From positions 55,282,192 to 55,346,191 of the forward strand of contig OY829545.1 of NCBI GenBank assembly GCA_963691705.1: 64,000 bases of DNA, written 5' to 3'. Below are positions 31,013-41,417 of the stretch, in pieces. The stretch's first letter is position 1. Each line of letters opens with the position of its first letter. A program made the position numbers and the translations under genes. Origin of the DNA: Viola odorata. Taxonomy: Eukaryota > Streptophyta > Magnoliopsida > Malpighiales > Violaceae. The notes beneath the pieces were generated by a model. The model saw only the letters and a program-made list of their open reading frames with translations, ran no database searches and was not told where the DNA came from.

Positions 31013-31544
31013 ACTTTTCATCTGTTCCAAGTTGCATTATCCTGTTCTTAGGGAGAAAGAGTTTGATACTCTAATTTGGCATAAAATAATAAGAGCTTGG
31101 TGAATTTGTTGGCAATTTGCTGTGTCACTTGATCACTTCCTAGTAGTTTGTGTTTGTTCTCTAATCTATTGCTTTAGCTAGTTGTTGGGAATATATTGGT
31201 AGGAGAATTGAATGCCGGAAGAAGGTATTGCCAGTTTCTTATCTTGATATTGAGTTTTGTTCTTTTCTTTTCTTGGGAGTAATTTTCGACATTTATTGAT
31301 AGGAATTTACATTCTGCAGTGCAGATTATGCATTATGGCTATCAGCGTGTTGCTATAACTGAGTGTTACTTTGGATAAGCACAAAGTGATTACCCATTTA
31401 ACCTGTTTAACCTGTTTAACCTGTTCGCATAATATTGAGTTGTTTAAGGAACAGTTGGAGTGTAAAGTCACCATGCCTCATTTCTGTAGAGGTCTGTTGG
31501 AGATTGTAGACTCAGGTTAACAGAGGCAAGTCTTCCTCTACTTA
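31013..31544 (+). other. 3' flank of the fusion gene
   Basis: Probable 3' UTR and spacer. It ends with the TTA target site (31542-31544) of the next element; a short AACCTGTTT triplication lies near 31400. Confidence 0.4.
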
Positions 31545-32529
31545 GGGCCTGTTTGGCGTTCTGGTTCTAGCTGGAAAAGTTCAGTAGAAAAAAGTTCAGT
31601 CTGCAAAAGTCAGTTTCAAACTTTTGTAGAACGGAGTATGCTGTTTGGTAAATGTTTGTTAAAAGTTCTGTGGGGAAACCAGAAGTTGTTTTTGGTGTTT
31701 GGTAAAAACTGTTTTAAAACTATGGTTGGAGTGTAAAATGACCATAAAGGGCATAATTTATTTCAAGTGTTAGAATTAATTTTTTTAGTATCTTTATATA
31801 TGTTTTTAATTTATTTATTTATAATCTAACATCTACCCCTAATATTTATCTAATATCATAAATAAATTAAACTTATTAATACCATAAAAAATATAAATTA
31901 TGACATGCTAGGCATTTGAAAAAAGACATGACAATATGTGGTTTATTTTTGTATCGAAGTATTGGTTTAAATTCTAAGGAAATAAATAAATAAACAAATA
32001 CGCATGTTAGGTTTTTAAAATAAATAAATAAACAAATAATTCGTAACTACACTCTTATCGGTACATGATTTTTTATTCTCTTATTTAAATACTACTTCTA
32101 AATTATGTTTTTATTCTCTTATTTAAATACTACTTCTAAATTATGGCAATAAGTATCGTTCCATAATTCAAGGAATTGATTTCTACCATAAATACAACTT
32201 ATGAAATATTATTAGTACTGAGTTTTTATTTTTTGTCTTATTTTTGGTTATTATTATTATTATTAATGTCATTCTATAACCAATAAAGACTAATTAATTC
32301 ATAGTGTGCAATGATGTATAACCGAGACCTATTTCATGGAATACTTAAAAAATAAAAATAAAAATAAATCTGAAATCAACCAAAACAATTGCTGCTTTTT
32401 CATTGATGCTGCAATATAATCTTTTACATAGACTACGAATGATGGTACAAAATCAATATGTTCATCAAGTTGTTGGAAAACTTTCTTCACTAAACTCATG
32501 TGATAAACATACCGAAAGGAAAATCATGC

Positions 32530-32635
32530 CTTCTGAACTGAGCAACCAAGAATGAAGTTCTTGATTTCCTCATCAGCTCTATCCAGCGCGGTTCGCCCAT
32601 CTGCATCCTTAATGTCGTAATTGCAGAAAAGGGAG
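32530..32635 (-). pseudogene. Ankyrin-repeat-like exon fragment
   Basis: Minus-strand frame with an ankyrin-like DADGRTALDRADEE stretch followed by about 12 residues and a stop; looks like a last exon. A CTGCAATT acceptor-like start lies near 32630. No other part of such a gene is near. Confidence 0.45.
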
Positions 32636-32984
32636 CATTGCGGAAAAGGTTTTAAAAATAATTGAGCATGCAAGAAAGAGTAGCAATGAGATCATAGAAA
32701 CAAGCCACAATTCCACATTTATTTATCATTTCCATCAACCAAAGTGATTGACGTATGACATAGGAATTTAATGGACAAGTAATCAAGTTTAAATAGCAAC
32801 CAAATTCCGCTCAAGTTTCATCATGCTTGTTATATCAGAAGGATTTTCAATGTCAGCTGGATTTAAATCAGTATCATCCATGCTTCAGAATTAATCACAC
32901 AACCTATTCGTAATCAGCCACCATTTTGCAAAACATGAAATTTAAACTACCAGTAGCCAGAGATTCAGGTGTCAGGCATCTTAC

Positions 32985-33128
32985 CTCACTCTCAACAGGT
33001 AGCAAACTACGAACATCATGCTGATCAAAGCGGGATGCAAGCAACTGACCTCCAGCAGCAAGCCATGGTGTGATGGCCATTGAGATCCCCACCACAAGAA
33101 ATAACAAAGATGATAGCTGAGGAGTCAT
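32985..33128 (-). pseudogene. Potassium efflux antiporter (KEA-type) exon fragment
   Basis: The minus-strand frame encodes a hydrophobic segment with ITPWLAAGGQL followed by SRFDQHDVRSLLPVESE, typical of the join between membrane domain and regulatory part of plant KEA antiporters. It then reaches a GTAAGA donor. Only this exon is present, so it is a fragment. The exact KEA member is not determined. Confidence 0.55.
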
Positions 33129-33380
33129 TATACCCTTTAGATCATAATAAATAGGATTAGGAAGCTCATGAAGCAGAACTGAAAGGCATTGAAAGCATGA
33201 CTAGTGACTTTCCAGTAAAAGAATTATATGCTTCTGCAGAAAATTAGTGGACTTGGTAATGGAACACCAAAGTCCCACATTGACTCCAGTTAACAGTAAA
33301 TATACATACCAAAGTTAAGTAAATGCAACTTAAGCAAGTCTGTAAAATCCAGTAATACGATAAGATAATATTAAAAAGAA

Positions 33381-33582
33381 CCTGATTAACAACATAACTA
33401 TCAGCATATAGGTTTTTCAAAGGATCAGTAGTGGAAAACTGGGCAAGCTGTTGTGATGCATTGGCAAATGAAATACAAGCTAATGATAGACCTAAACTTA
33501 AAGCACAAGAGAAGCTCAATGCCACAACACATACTATCTCTAACATTTAACTTGATGGAGAGTAATGCGCAGGTGCCTGAAA
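33381..33582 (-). pseudogene. Unidentified membrane-protein exon fragment
   Basis: A minus-strand exon-like stretch runs from an acceptor near 33582 to a donor after YADSYVVNQ (33381), with a Leu/Ser-rich hydrophobic segment. A stop interrupts its beginning. It reads like real coding sequence but I do not recognise the family. Confidence 0.35.
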
Positions 33583-33837
33583 ACTTGTGGACAGTCAGGC
33601 AACTAGTAAGATGGAAACAATTATTTTAGTGATGGTGAGAATATTGTTATAGATTCTTGAGAGCTGAAATAGGAAAAATGACCTAAGACTACCAACTTAC
33701 CAGATGAAAATTGAGTTATTAGACACCAGAATGGATAATCTAGATAATTAAGACATCTCAAAGATGCACTAAAGCACAACATACAAAGACAAACTTGCCT
33801 TTCCTATTTTTTTGAAATTGACATGACATTACTCACC

Positions 33838-33906
33838 AGCAGTGTCGATCATGTCATCCACCATAACTGCAACCTTTCCTCGCACATCACCAATAAGGTT
33901 CATCAC
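33838..33906 (-). pseudogene. Ribose-phosphate pyrophosphokinase fragment
   Basis: The minus strand reads MNLIGDVRGKVAVMVDDMID then TAG and a GT donor: the PRPP-binding region of plant PRPP synthetase, the enzyme that makes PRPP for nucleotide and His/Trp synthesis. It directly continues the TIN1-like fragment at 33907 without a spacer, a junction unlike either normal gene. Confidence 0.6.
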
Positions 33907-34922
33907 CTGACGGAGCTACTCAGCCAAGGCTAAAAGGCCAGAAGCAAAACCACTCTAAGTACGATTAAGAGGTAGCGGGAGATCAACTGGATGGCGCAAA
34001 CTAACTGATCTAGAACCTTTGACAGTGACCACTGCACCATCGGCTATTATCACTTTCTTCAACACACCACCATCCACATCATGCTGCACAATGTGGCACC
34101 AAGAATTAGACACATCAACAAGTAAAAATCATAATCATAACAATGTGAACAAAAAATATGAAGTTAGACACGTTAACCATTAGGAAATACATGAACACTT
34201 CCTTGCTCCCAACAATAAGGGAAATTCAATTTGGGCCTATTGATGATCAAGGTTCACTTCAACCAATTACATATTAACAATCATCGAGCAGATAAACATA
34301 CCCTAGTTAATTAGACACATCAACAGTTATTATCGAATGACAAATAACATATAATTAGGCATATTAGTGATCCGCAAATACATGAACATTTGCTTGCTTT
34401 CAAGAATCACAGAAAAAATCAAATCACATCCAATCATGATCAGAATTTCCTTCAACCAATTGGATATATGAACAATTATCGCATAGATAACTAGGCATTA
34501 GCAATTAAGAAACTTATATACTAGATTCCTCTAGCTAGCTCAAACTGAATAGAAATAGGAGTATTGACCGGCAAGGATATCCGCATATCTTTGGCGTCTT
34601 GAATCCAGATTTCCATAGGTCCAGCAAGCTGAAACGGTGCCAAAATAGGCAACCCATCATCATCCAGCTTGACCCGTTGTTGCTCCACCAACCCATTTTC
34701 ATCACCAGGCCTGACAGGTTCTTCAGGTTTAAAGATAGGCAAATCCACAAACTCCCACCGGTTCACATCCTCCAACAGCTTGAACGGCAGCACCTGATTA
34801 TCGACCTCAACATCAAACTCATACGCAACCGAATGACCCACCAGCGCGTCCCTCAAATCAAACCCTGATATCTTAAAATCATCCGCCTGGAAACCCAAAC
34901 CCGTCACAATCGCTTCCTTCAA
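33907..34922 (-). pseudogene. TIN1-like (tunicamycin-induced 1) gene fragment, two exons, stops in the second
   Basis: Exon at 34922-34524: about 133 residues open, with ISGFDLRDALVGHSVAYEFD, VNRWEFVDLPIF and LAPFQLAGPMEIWIQD. After an intron, the next exon at about 34084-33907 encodes GVLKKVIIADGAVVTVKG and SLRHPVDLPLPLN, but has in-frame TAG codons near 33956 and 33923. The pattern matches a plant-specific protein I remember as TUNICAMYCIN INDUCED 1, linked to ER stress; the name is from memory. No start codon or remaining C-terminal part is present. Confidence 0.5.
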
Positions 34923-35251
34923 ATCCTACAATAATAAGAAACAACAAAATAAATCAAGATTCAGTGCTGACGGGGTCAAGAGGCTGGAAGAAGAAGGTCG
35001 GTGTGAGGCTGCTACACGACGAAGAAGAAGAAGATCGGGCACGGTGCAAGGCGAGCGGCTGCGTGAGGGAAGAGAAGAAGAATTAGGGATTGAAATGTTT
35101 TGCAATCGTTCGTGGGCGCAGATGAGAGGAGGGTATTTTTGGGTTTCCAAAAATTCATTAAAACCATTTCTCCGTTCCGTGTTTCGTTCAAACCAATGGT
35201 TTCAGCCACTGGAGCATTCCCATCCAGTGGCAAAAGGCCCATTTTCTTTGG

Positions 35252-35289
35252 TTTTTTAAACCAACTTCTTCGGAAGTTGGTTTAAAAAA
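35252..35289. repeat. 17-bp perfect hairpin with TTCG loop
   Basis: Arm TTTTTTAAACCAACTTC (35252-35268), loop TTCG, perfect complementary arm (35273-35289), in the right subterminal region of the Pack-type element. A smaller GGTGTT/AACACC hairpin follows at once. Confidence 0.8.
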
Positions 35290-35373
35290 GGTGTTACCAA
35301 ACACCTTTTTTTGGCTTTCTGGTTTGGTAAACCAACTTCCTCGTACCAAACCAGAATGCCAAACACCCACTTA

Positions 35374-35827
35374 GACCGCAACAGGGAATTCAAATCATTT
35401 GAATAGATTGGTTAAATTCACATATCAAACAAAAGCTATCTCAAGTGACTCGCTTCTCAAAATTAATTCATCTGCTAGAAAGATGACAACTACTGATTTA
35501 CATTTTAAAGTAATTCGCACCTGTTTGACGAGAAAAAACATAGTATTCTACACTGACTAAGAAATTCCTCAGAACTTACACAGCTTTAACTAAAAAACAA
35601 GTCGTGATGTTTTTTTTTCTTTCTTTTTGTTGTTCAGCCAACCAATAGTTGAAAGAGAAAAGAATTTGTGATTGTGTTGTATGTCAAAACCACAGTCCTG
35701 CATCCAAATGAGCAGTTGAGAGAAGGGAGTCCTCATGTGCTTGAAGAACATGCATCTTTCACTGGGTCTTCAGTTTTTGAATCATCACATAAGGGAAAAA
35801 TCCCATGAAGCAGACGACCTTTGGATT
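35374..35827. other. Spacer, no gene seen
   Basis: AT-rich sequence between the Pack-type element and the 3' end of the ceramidase pseudogene; part may be its 3' UTR. Nothing else recognised. Confidence 0.5.
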
Positions 35828-36934
35828 CTATCCCAATTGCTCAGCACGGCAAAACATCATGAATGTATTAGCAAAACATGAATTCAACCCTATTAAGATG
35901 TGGCATAGCGCATGGCCCTGGGGATTAAAATGCCAAGAAAGTCCCACAGAACAAGCGATCAAGAATCCAACAAAGGCTCCCCAGAAACATGGCACCCAAA
36001 TACAGTTTTGCAAGCTGCTTTGCAGACTTGTCCTTTGTGTAGATGTAATATTTGTACATCCGAGGGAGGCATAAGAGAGAAAGGATCACATAGTGTATCT
36101 TGAAACCGATTCCAAACCGAAATAAGGCATGGAAAAATGCAAAAGCAGCTCCATAGATAAATAAGAAGGTGGGCATTGTACTTCGGTAGTGACAATCTGG
36201 TGAATAAAGGATGTAGAAATACAAAAGCATTTCCCATACCATTGGTGTTTCATCACCTAGCTGCCGCCTGAAGGAAAACTGAAACATGTCAAAACCTCAA
36301 GTGAATGAATAAGCTACAAAAGATAAACAGTCATAATAACATACAAGTTAACATAACACAAGGATGACTTCAATATCGACCAATACACCTTCTGAGTTGA
36401 GTTCTAACATACAAAAATTATGATGGACATTTCTATCTGAATTCGCAAATCCTTTTGCAACATCCAAAAAGCTAATAGCATGTGTAGACCTAAAATCAAT
36501 TCATTTAACTGTATAGACATGTTCCACAACTTTGATATAACAAGTCTCCTTACATTGGGTTACACAAAAAGGTTCTAGATATAACAACATACATTGGGTT
36601 ACACACAAAGGTTCTAGAGGTAGCAGATCAGTGCTGCCAACATCAAAAGAACTCATAAGCTGAAATAAAACAATAATAATAAAATAAACTAGATATACAA
36701 TGATACACAGACATGCTTTCTTGAACAGTGCAGAAGAGTACTTACATGTCTTGCAATGTGGCATGGTATAGCATACTTCCATTGGCTAGTACCATATTAG
36801 ATAGGTGAAGTACACTGAACCTCTTCTCAAACCGTTGTCTCAAGGCATTAGAAAGGCCAATAAGTGCGAGAAGAATGCACGGGATGTTTGATAATGTATT
36901 GCAAAATTCAGCAATATAAGGAACATATGCATAA

Positions 36935-37031
36935 GAATAATGCTATTCAGGACACTGAAATGGCCTGATGAAATGGCCCGAATGACGTGGCACGTCATTC
37001 GGTAATTACAGAATTGCCATTAATGAAATCC
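36935..37031 (+). repeat. MULE left terminal inverted repeat
   Basis: Pairs with 41244-41346. Contains CGAATGACGTGG and GTCATTCGG, itself a local inverted repeat. Confidence 0.9.
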
Positions 37032-37274
37032 CTTTTCTCCTCCTCCTCCAGCCTAGACTAAATCAAAAACTCACACAGCCACACAGCCAGCCGCTCTCCC
37101 TCATCTCTCACACAGCCGCTCCTCCTCCTTCTCCTCCTCCGACACGCATCCTCCTCTCTCTGACGACAAGTTGAATAGTTTGAAGAAATGTTAACCACAG
37201 AATGGTCATTTTTAGCCCAGTAACATGGATTCTTTTTAGTTGCTGAGATCTGGAAAAAAAATAAACATGTGGGC

Positions 37275-37440
37275 GATTGGACGGGATTTAGGTTTTGGGT
37301 TTTTAAGGGTGTGGATTTTTAGTTTCTGACTTTCTAGTTTTTGGAGGGTTTTTGTTTCTTATTTCTGACTTTTTAGTTTTGGGAGTGTACTGCGATTGGA
37401 CTGGATTTGGGTTTTGGGATTTTAAGGGTGTGGATTTTTG
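37275..37440. repeat. Diverged tandem duplication inside the MULE
   Basis: Two copies of a roughly 115-bp T/G-rich unit, recognisable by ATTGGAC-GGATTT and TTTTAAGGGTGTGGATTTTT (near 37275-37320 and 37392-37440). No coding signal. Confidence 0.6.
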
Positions 37441-37557
37441 TTGTCCTCTGTACTTGTTATTTTTGTTGGCTGTTGTTCTGGGCACGAAAGCATTTGATTA
37501 CTGGTGAGGGAGTGCTGGATTGAGGAGCAGGGGAAGGTGAAGACAGGGGAAGGTGAA

Positions 37558-37843
37558 GATGCAGGGAGCATTTGACAATTGCTAATTTCTGACCAGCAGA
37601 GCAATGGCCTGGAAAATTGCAGAAGTAATAATGTTCTCCTGGAGCAGTGAGTGTGAAATTTGCAGGACTAGTTGTTGCTAGTAACTTATTTAATTTGTAA
37701 GATGCAGGGAGCATTTGACAATTGCTAATTTCTGACCAGCAGAGCAATGGCTTGGAAAATTGCAGAAGTAATAATGCTTTCCTAGAGCAGTGAGTGTGAA
37801 ATTTGCAGGACTAGTTGTTGTTAGTGACTTATTTAATTTGTAC
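37558..37843 (-). pseudogene. Phytocyanin (blue copper protein) fragment, tandem duplicated in the MULE
   Basis: Two direct copies, 37558-37700 and 37701-37843, period 143 bp. On the minus strand each encodes NFTLTA, HYYFCNF, HCSAGQKLAIV: the C-terminal copper site (Cys, His) of plant phytocyanins, extracellular electron-transfer-type proteins. The copy at 37558-37700 runs into a Ser/Pro-rich stretch, as in the arabinogalactan-like tail of the family. No start or N-terminal half is present. Confidence 0.65.
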
Positions 37844-37995
37844 CATTAAAGTGAGCAAACTGCAAGAAGATGCTCTCCAAACTGTTTCAAATTAACAAGA
37901 GTACAAATAACCAAGTTAAATTAACAGAAGTACATAAAACCAGTATAGTCTTAAAAACACATAACAAGCTACGTTACTCTTCAATACATAGTTAA

Positions 37996-38223
37996 CTAAA
38001 AATAAGGTCGTGCTCTCTTGATGCTGCAAGCGGGGCATTTGTAATGCTTCATATGCTCTGCCCTAGCTGGAGTGATCTTGACACACTTCCCATGGAACCA
38101 CTTCTCACATATATCACAACAAATCCAGAATTCATCATCATAATTTTGCCCACAGATACCACAAAACGTCTCTCCATGCTCATCATTGTCTTCTTCTTCC
38201 AAGCGACCCTCCTTTAGCTGCAA
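37996..38223 (-). CDS. Alfin-like PHD finger exon carried by the MULE
   Basis: From an acceptor just upstream of [16 protein letters not shown] to the TAG 37998-37996. It contains a complete C4HC3 PHD finger ([30 protein letters not shown]) ending KRARPYF, almost the Alfin-like C-terminal module that binds H3K4me3 histone tails. An upstream exon-like stretch (near 38305-38425) repeats FGTQES / FGVSEP. The order downstream of the transposase on the same strand suggests it is spliced to it or is its own captured exon; the splice phase could not be settled. Confidence 0.65.
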   Translation of the reverse strand: MQLKEGRLEEEDNDEHGETFCGICGQNYDDEFWICCDICEKWFHGKCVKITPARAEHMKHYKCPACSIKRARPYF

Positions 38224-38494
38224 ATTCCACTAAAACGAAATTTAGTTCTCATTCAACAACATGTAAAACACAAAATACCAAAGAAACAAAACAAACATTC
38301 ATACCAGACTCTCTTGAGTTTCATATTGATTCGCAGTTGATGGTTCAGATACACCAAATTGACTCTCTTGAGTTCCAAATTGATTTTGTGACATTGATTG
38401 ATATTTCTTGCTTGATTGAACACTCTATCATTATTGAAAAAATAATTGTTCAGTTAAACATCATATACAAATATCACAATTATTATTGAAAAAA

Positions 38495-40712
38495 TTATAC
38501 CTTTTTTTTTGTTCATTTTTTGCTCTACTGTTGACACTTTTCTTTTGAATGGAGGACGCCCTTTTGTTCGCACCTTCAAAGGACTACAAAATTTTTGACA
38601 GTCTTCTGTCATGATCGTTGAGGAGGCTCCTGCGGATTGCTTGTTCCAATTAGGGGAATTACTGAGTGAGATTTTTGAAGTTGCCTCATTCAAGCATCTC
38701 ATTACAAACTCATAATTCTTTACAGACTCAGTTCCAAACTCTATAGCCTTGGAACATTGTGCATTCAAATTATTGTACCTCACTCTACATTCATCATCCA
38801 TGTCATCATCATAACAATTCTTCACAAATGAATGTCTGTGTCTAACATCCTTCCTCCAGCGATGCAAGATATATTGTGGTGGAACATTATATATTTTTTC
38901 TTTAATAAACACCTTCACAATATGTCTGCAAATCATTCCTTTAAACTCAAACATACGACATGAACACTTAAATTCAAGATTTGCCTCATCATAACAAACA
39001 ACATAAGTAACTTCTCTTGTTAATGCACCATCTTTGCTTCTCAAGATGTCAGTAATTTGAAATGTTGAAAATGAATCGTTCCTGTCAAGGAAGGTACAAA
39101 ATACTACTTGAAAACTAGCATCGAATACTAAAATTTTATTTTTTTGTTAAAATCAATAGAATGTCGAAAATGATTCGTACCTATCAATGTAGAGAAGATT
39201 GCAGTACACCAAACCCCGCAACTCATCTTGGAATAACCGAAACACTTCATTTGTGTACGCATCTTGAAGTTGTTTCTCAAAGATAAAAGCAGTTATCACA
39301 GGAATACAGGAAGAGAACGAAGCAAAATCTGCTTTATTTTCTTTCTCGATCTTACTCTTCAATGCATTATCATACTGCTCTACAAACTGCTTTAAAGAGG
39401 TCTTGGGACCAACATACCCATCAAAGAATGCATTCATACTTTCACTTCTTTGGGTTGTAGACATTCCAGCCCAAAAAGTTCCTTTTACAAACACTGGAAC
39501 CCAACGATAACGATCTTCATATAAACCACTTAACCATGAATTTGTGTTGAGATCAAAATCACTAATCATGTTACACCAAATCTCCTCAAATTCTTGAACC
39601 TCAATAGACTCATACACAGCTCTTTTCATAACTTTTTTAATTTGCTTGTAATCATGTCGTGATCCAAGCTTTTCAGGCAACTTCTTCATAATGTGCCACA
39701 GGCAAAGACGATGGTGAGAATTAGGGAAAACATAATTTACAGCTTTTTGAATAGACTTGCATTGATCAGTAATTATTGCATTTGGAGCCTTTGACATGCA
39801 CAACAACCAAGCTTTAAACAACCAAATGTATGTATTCGCCTCTTCATTTGAGAGTAAACCACAACCAAATAGTATTGTTTTCCTATGGTGATTAACACCA
39901 ACAAATGGAGCAAAAGGCATGTCATATCTATTAGTTAAGTACGTTGTATCAAACGATATAACATCACCAAAAGATTCATATGCTGCTTTAGATCGTGTAT
40001 CTGCCCAAAATACATTTTTTAATCGACTGTCATCATCTATATCAAGCATATAGAAGAAATTAGGATTCTTTTTTTGCATGCATGCAAAATACATGCTAAG
40101 TGATGCTGCATCTCCAACTCCAAGTCTAATTTGTCTTGCTTTAAGAATATGATTTCTACAATCCTTCTCAGTAAAGGTCAAGTTCTCATACCCCCCTAAT
40201 TCCACAACCAAAGAATGAAAATTATTACTCGCACGTATGCCTGCTTGGTCATTTGTTTCAAGCCTCCTCTTAACATACGTATCAATATTTTTATTACACT
40301 TAAAAAAATGTGATTTTGTAGGACTCAAGTTATGATTATGCTCAAGATTAACAGATGAAATAGTGAACTCTCCTTCAGCATTAACCATACAATTGATTCT
40401 AGCCTTACAATTAGTTTTTTTTTATGGCCTTGGATTAAAAGCATTTTTTACTACGGATTTATACGCACCATCTCTACTACACGTAACAGTATAATACTTC
40501 AGCATCCCATCATCATCTTTCTTCCCACTGTTTCTCTTAATACCGAATCCCATTTCACGAGCATACTGAAGATAAAAATTGTAAACTTCTTCTTCTGATT
40601 TGAAAACCATACCTGGCTGCGGAATCAATTCATAATCAGGTTTCGACAATGGAGGTTCATCACTTTGAGCCTCATCACTTTGTGGCTCATCATTTTAAGG
40701 AAAAAATTCCAT
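38495..40712 (-). pseudogene. FAR1/FHY3-type MULE transposase
   Basis: Minus strand, from an ATG at 40712-40710. Nonsense codons TAA at 40697-40695 and 40424-40422 interrupt the same frame. Domains in order: FAR1-type zinc DNA-binding region (FYLQYAREMGFGIKRNSGKK), MULE DDE core (VISFDTTYLTNRYDMPFAPF, ITDQCKSIQKAV, LCLWHIMKK) and SWIM zinc finger (CSCRMFEFKGMICRHIV). Exon 2 ends at the donor 39180 and exon 3 starts at 39081 with phase kept. The enzyme excises and inserts the element. Apart from the two N-terminal stops the body is well preserved. Confidence 0.85.
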
Positions 40713-41243
40713 TACCTGTAAAAAAAAGGATACAAGATTGTTGTAATTTCTGAACCTTAACAGAGTACAAATTTAGTCAAGTTGTTATTGCTCGGTTTTG
40801 TCCCTTTTGATGCTCTTGATTAACTTTTGAAACTATAGGTACTGATATGAAAATTGAAACATCTTTTTTAGCACCGATACGTAAACTGAACCAACTTTAC
40901 TTAAACTTCTGTGTATTTGTATAATCTTTAAACAAACATCCATTGATATTATTTTGCTGACACCTTTCTCTTGATATTTTCTATTTCACGAAATAAATTA
41001 GCAAAATATCTTAGAATTAGCTTAACAAACAAGCAGAAACCTTAAGCAATTTCTTGTTGAAATAATTGTTCAACACAGTCAGGGAACAGCTTGTCATCTG
41101 ATAGAGGAGGATGATGCTGTCGGAGGAGGAGACGGAGGAGGAGCGGCTGTGTGAGAGATGAGGGAGAGCGGCTGGCTGTGTGTGGCTGTGAGTTTTTGAT
41201 TTAGTCTAGGGTTGTCGAAGGAGAGGCTGGAGGAGGAGGAGAT

Positions 41244-41346
41244 GGATTTCATTAATGGCAATTCTGTAATTACCGAATGACGTGGCATTGCCATATCATT
41301 CGGGCCATTTCATCAGGCCATTTCAGTGTTCTGAATAGTAGTACTC
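41244..41346 (-). repeat. MULE right terminal inverted repeat
   Basis: Complement of 36935-37031 with few substitutions and one short insertion (TATGGCAATGC). Confidence 0.9.
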
Positions 41347-41417
41347 TATGCATAATTTTTCTCACACCAGTCAGGGTATGTTATAGGACCCCAAAAGCTT
41401 GATACTCTTTGTGTCAT

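Larger units (their letters stand above)
31545..35370. mobile_element. Probable PIF/Harbinger-like Pack-type element carrying gene fragments
   Basis: Left end GGGCCTGTTTGGCGTTCTGG and right end (complement) GTGGGTGTTTGGCATTCTGG are similar inverted termini, each flanked by TTA (31542-31544 and 35371-35373). Both subterminal regions repeat TGTTTGGTAA-type sequence. The 3.8-kb interior has no transposase. It holds at least four minus-strand stretches resembling exons of unrelated genes (below) plus AT-rich filler with a 37-bp tandem duplication near 32071-32144. The termini are short, so two separate small elements are an alternative. Confidence 0.5.
36935..41346 (-). mobile_element. FAR1-type Mutator-like element (MULE) with captured gene pieces
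   Basis: 4412 bp with a perfect 9-bp duplication TATGCATAA at 36926-36934 and 41347-41355. The termini are long inverted repeats: about 100 bp highly similar (GARTAMTRCTATTCAG start, then CACTGAAATGGCC) with an 8-9-bp indel, and weaker CT-rich similarity out to about 37165 and 41097. The interior carries a FAR1-family transposase (minus), a PHD-finger exon and a duplicated phytocyanin-like piece. It inserted in exon 1 of the ceramidase gene. Confidence 0.92.
35828..41417 (-). pseudogene. ACER: Alkaline ceramidase (ACER) pseudogene split by a MULE
   Basis: Minus-strand gene. Exon 1 starts at the ATG 41417-41415 (SSFWGPITYPDWCEKNY) and is cut at 41347 by the MULE at 36935-41346; it resumes at 36934 with PYIAEF and LLALIGLSNALRQRFEKRFS and ends at 36746 before GTAAGT. 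Exon 2 runs from 36267 (QLGDETPMVWEMLLYFYILY, then several membrane helices and PRMYKYYIYT) to the TAG at 35830-35828. The conserved C-terminal NPQGHALCHILIG block is reached only by a one-base frameshift near 35940. Alkaline ceramidases are multi-pass ER/Golgi membrane enzymes that hydrolyse ceramide. Excising the MULE with one target copy would leave the exon-1 frame open, so the gene was probably intact before insertion; the frameshift is a second lesion. Confidence 0.8.
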
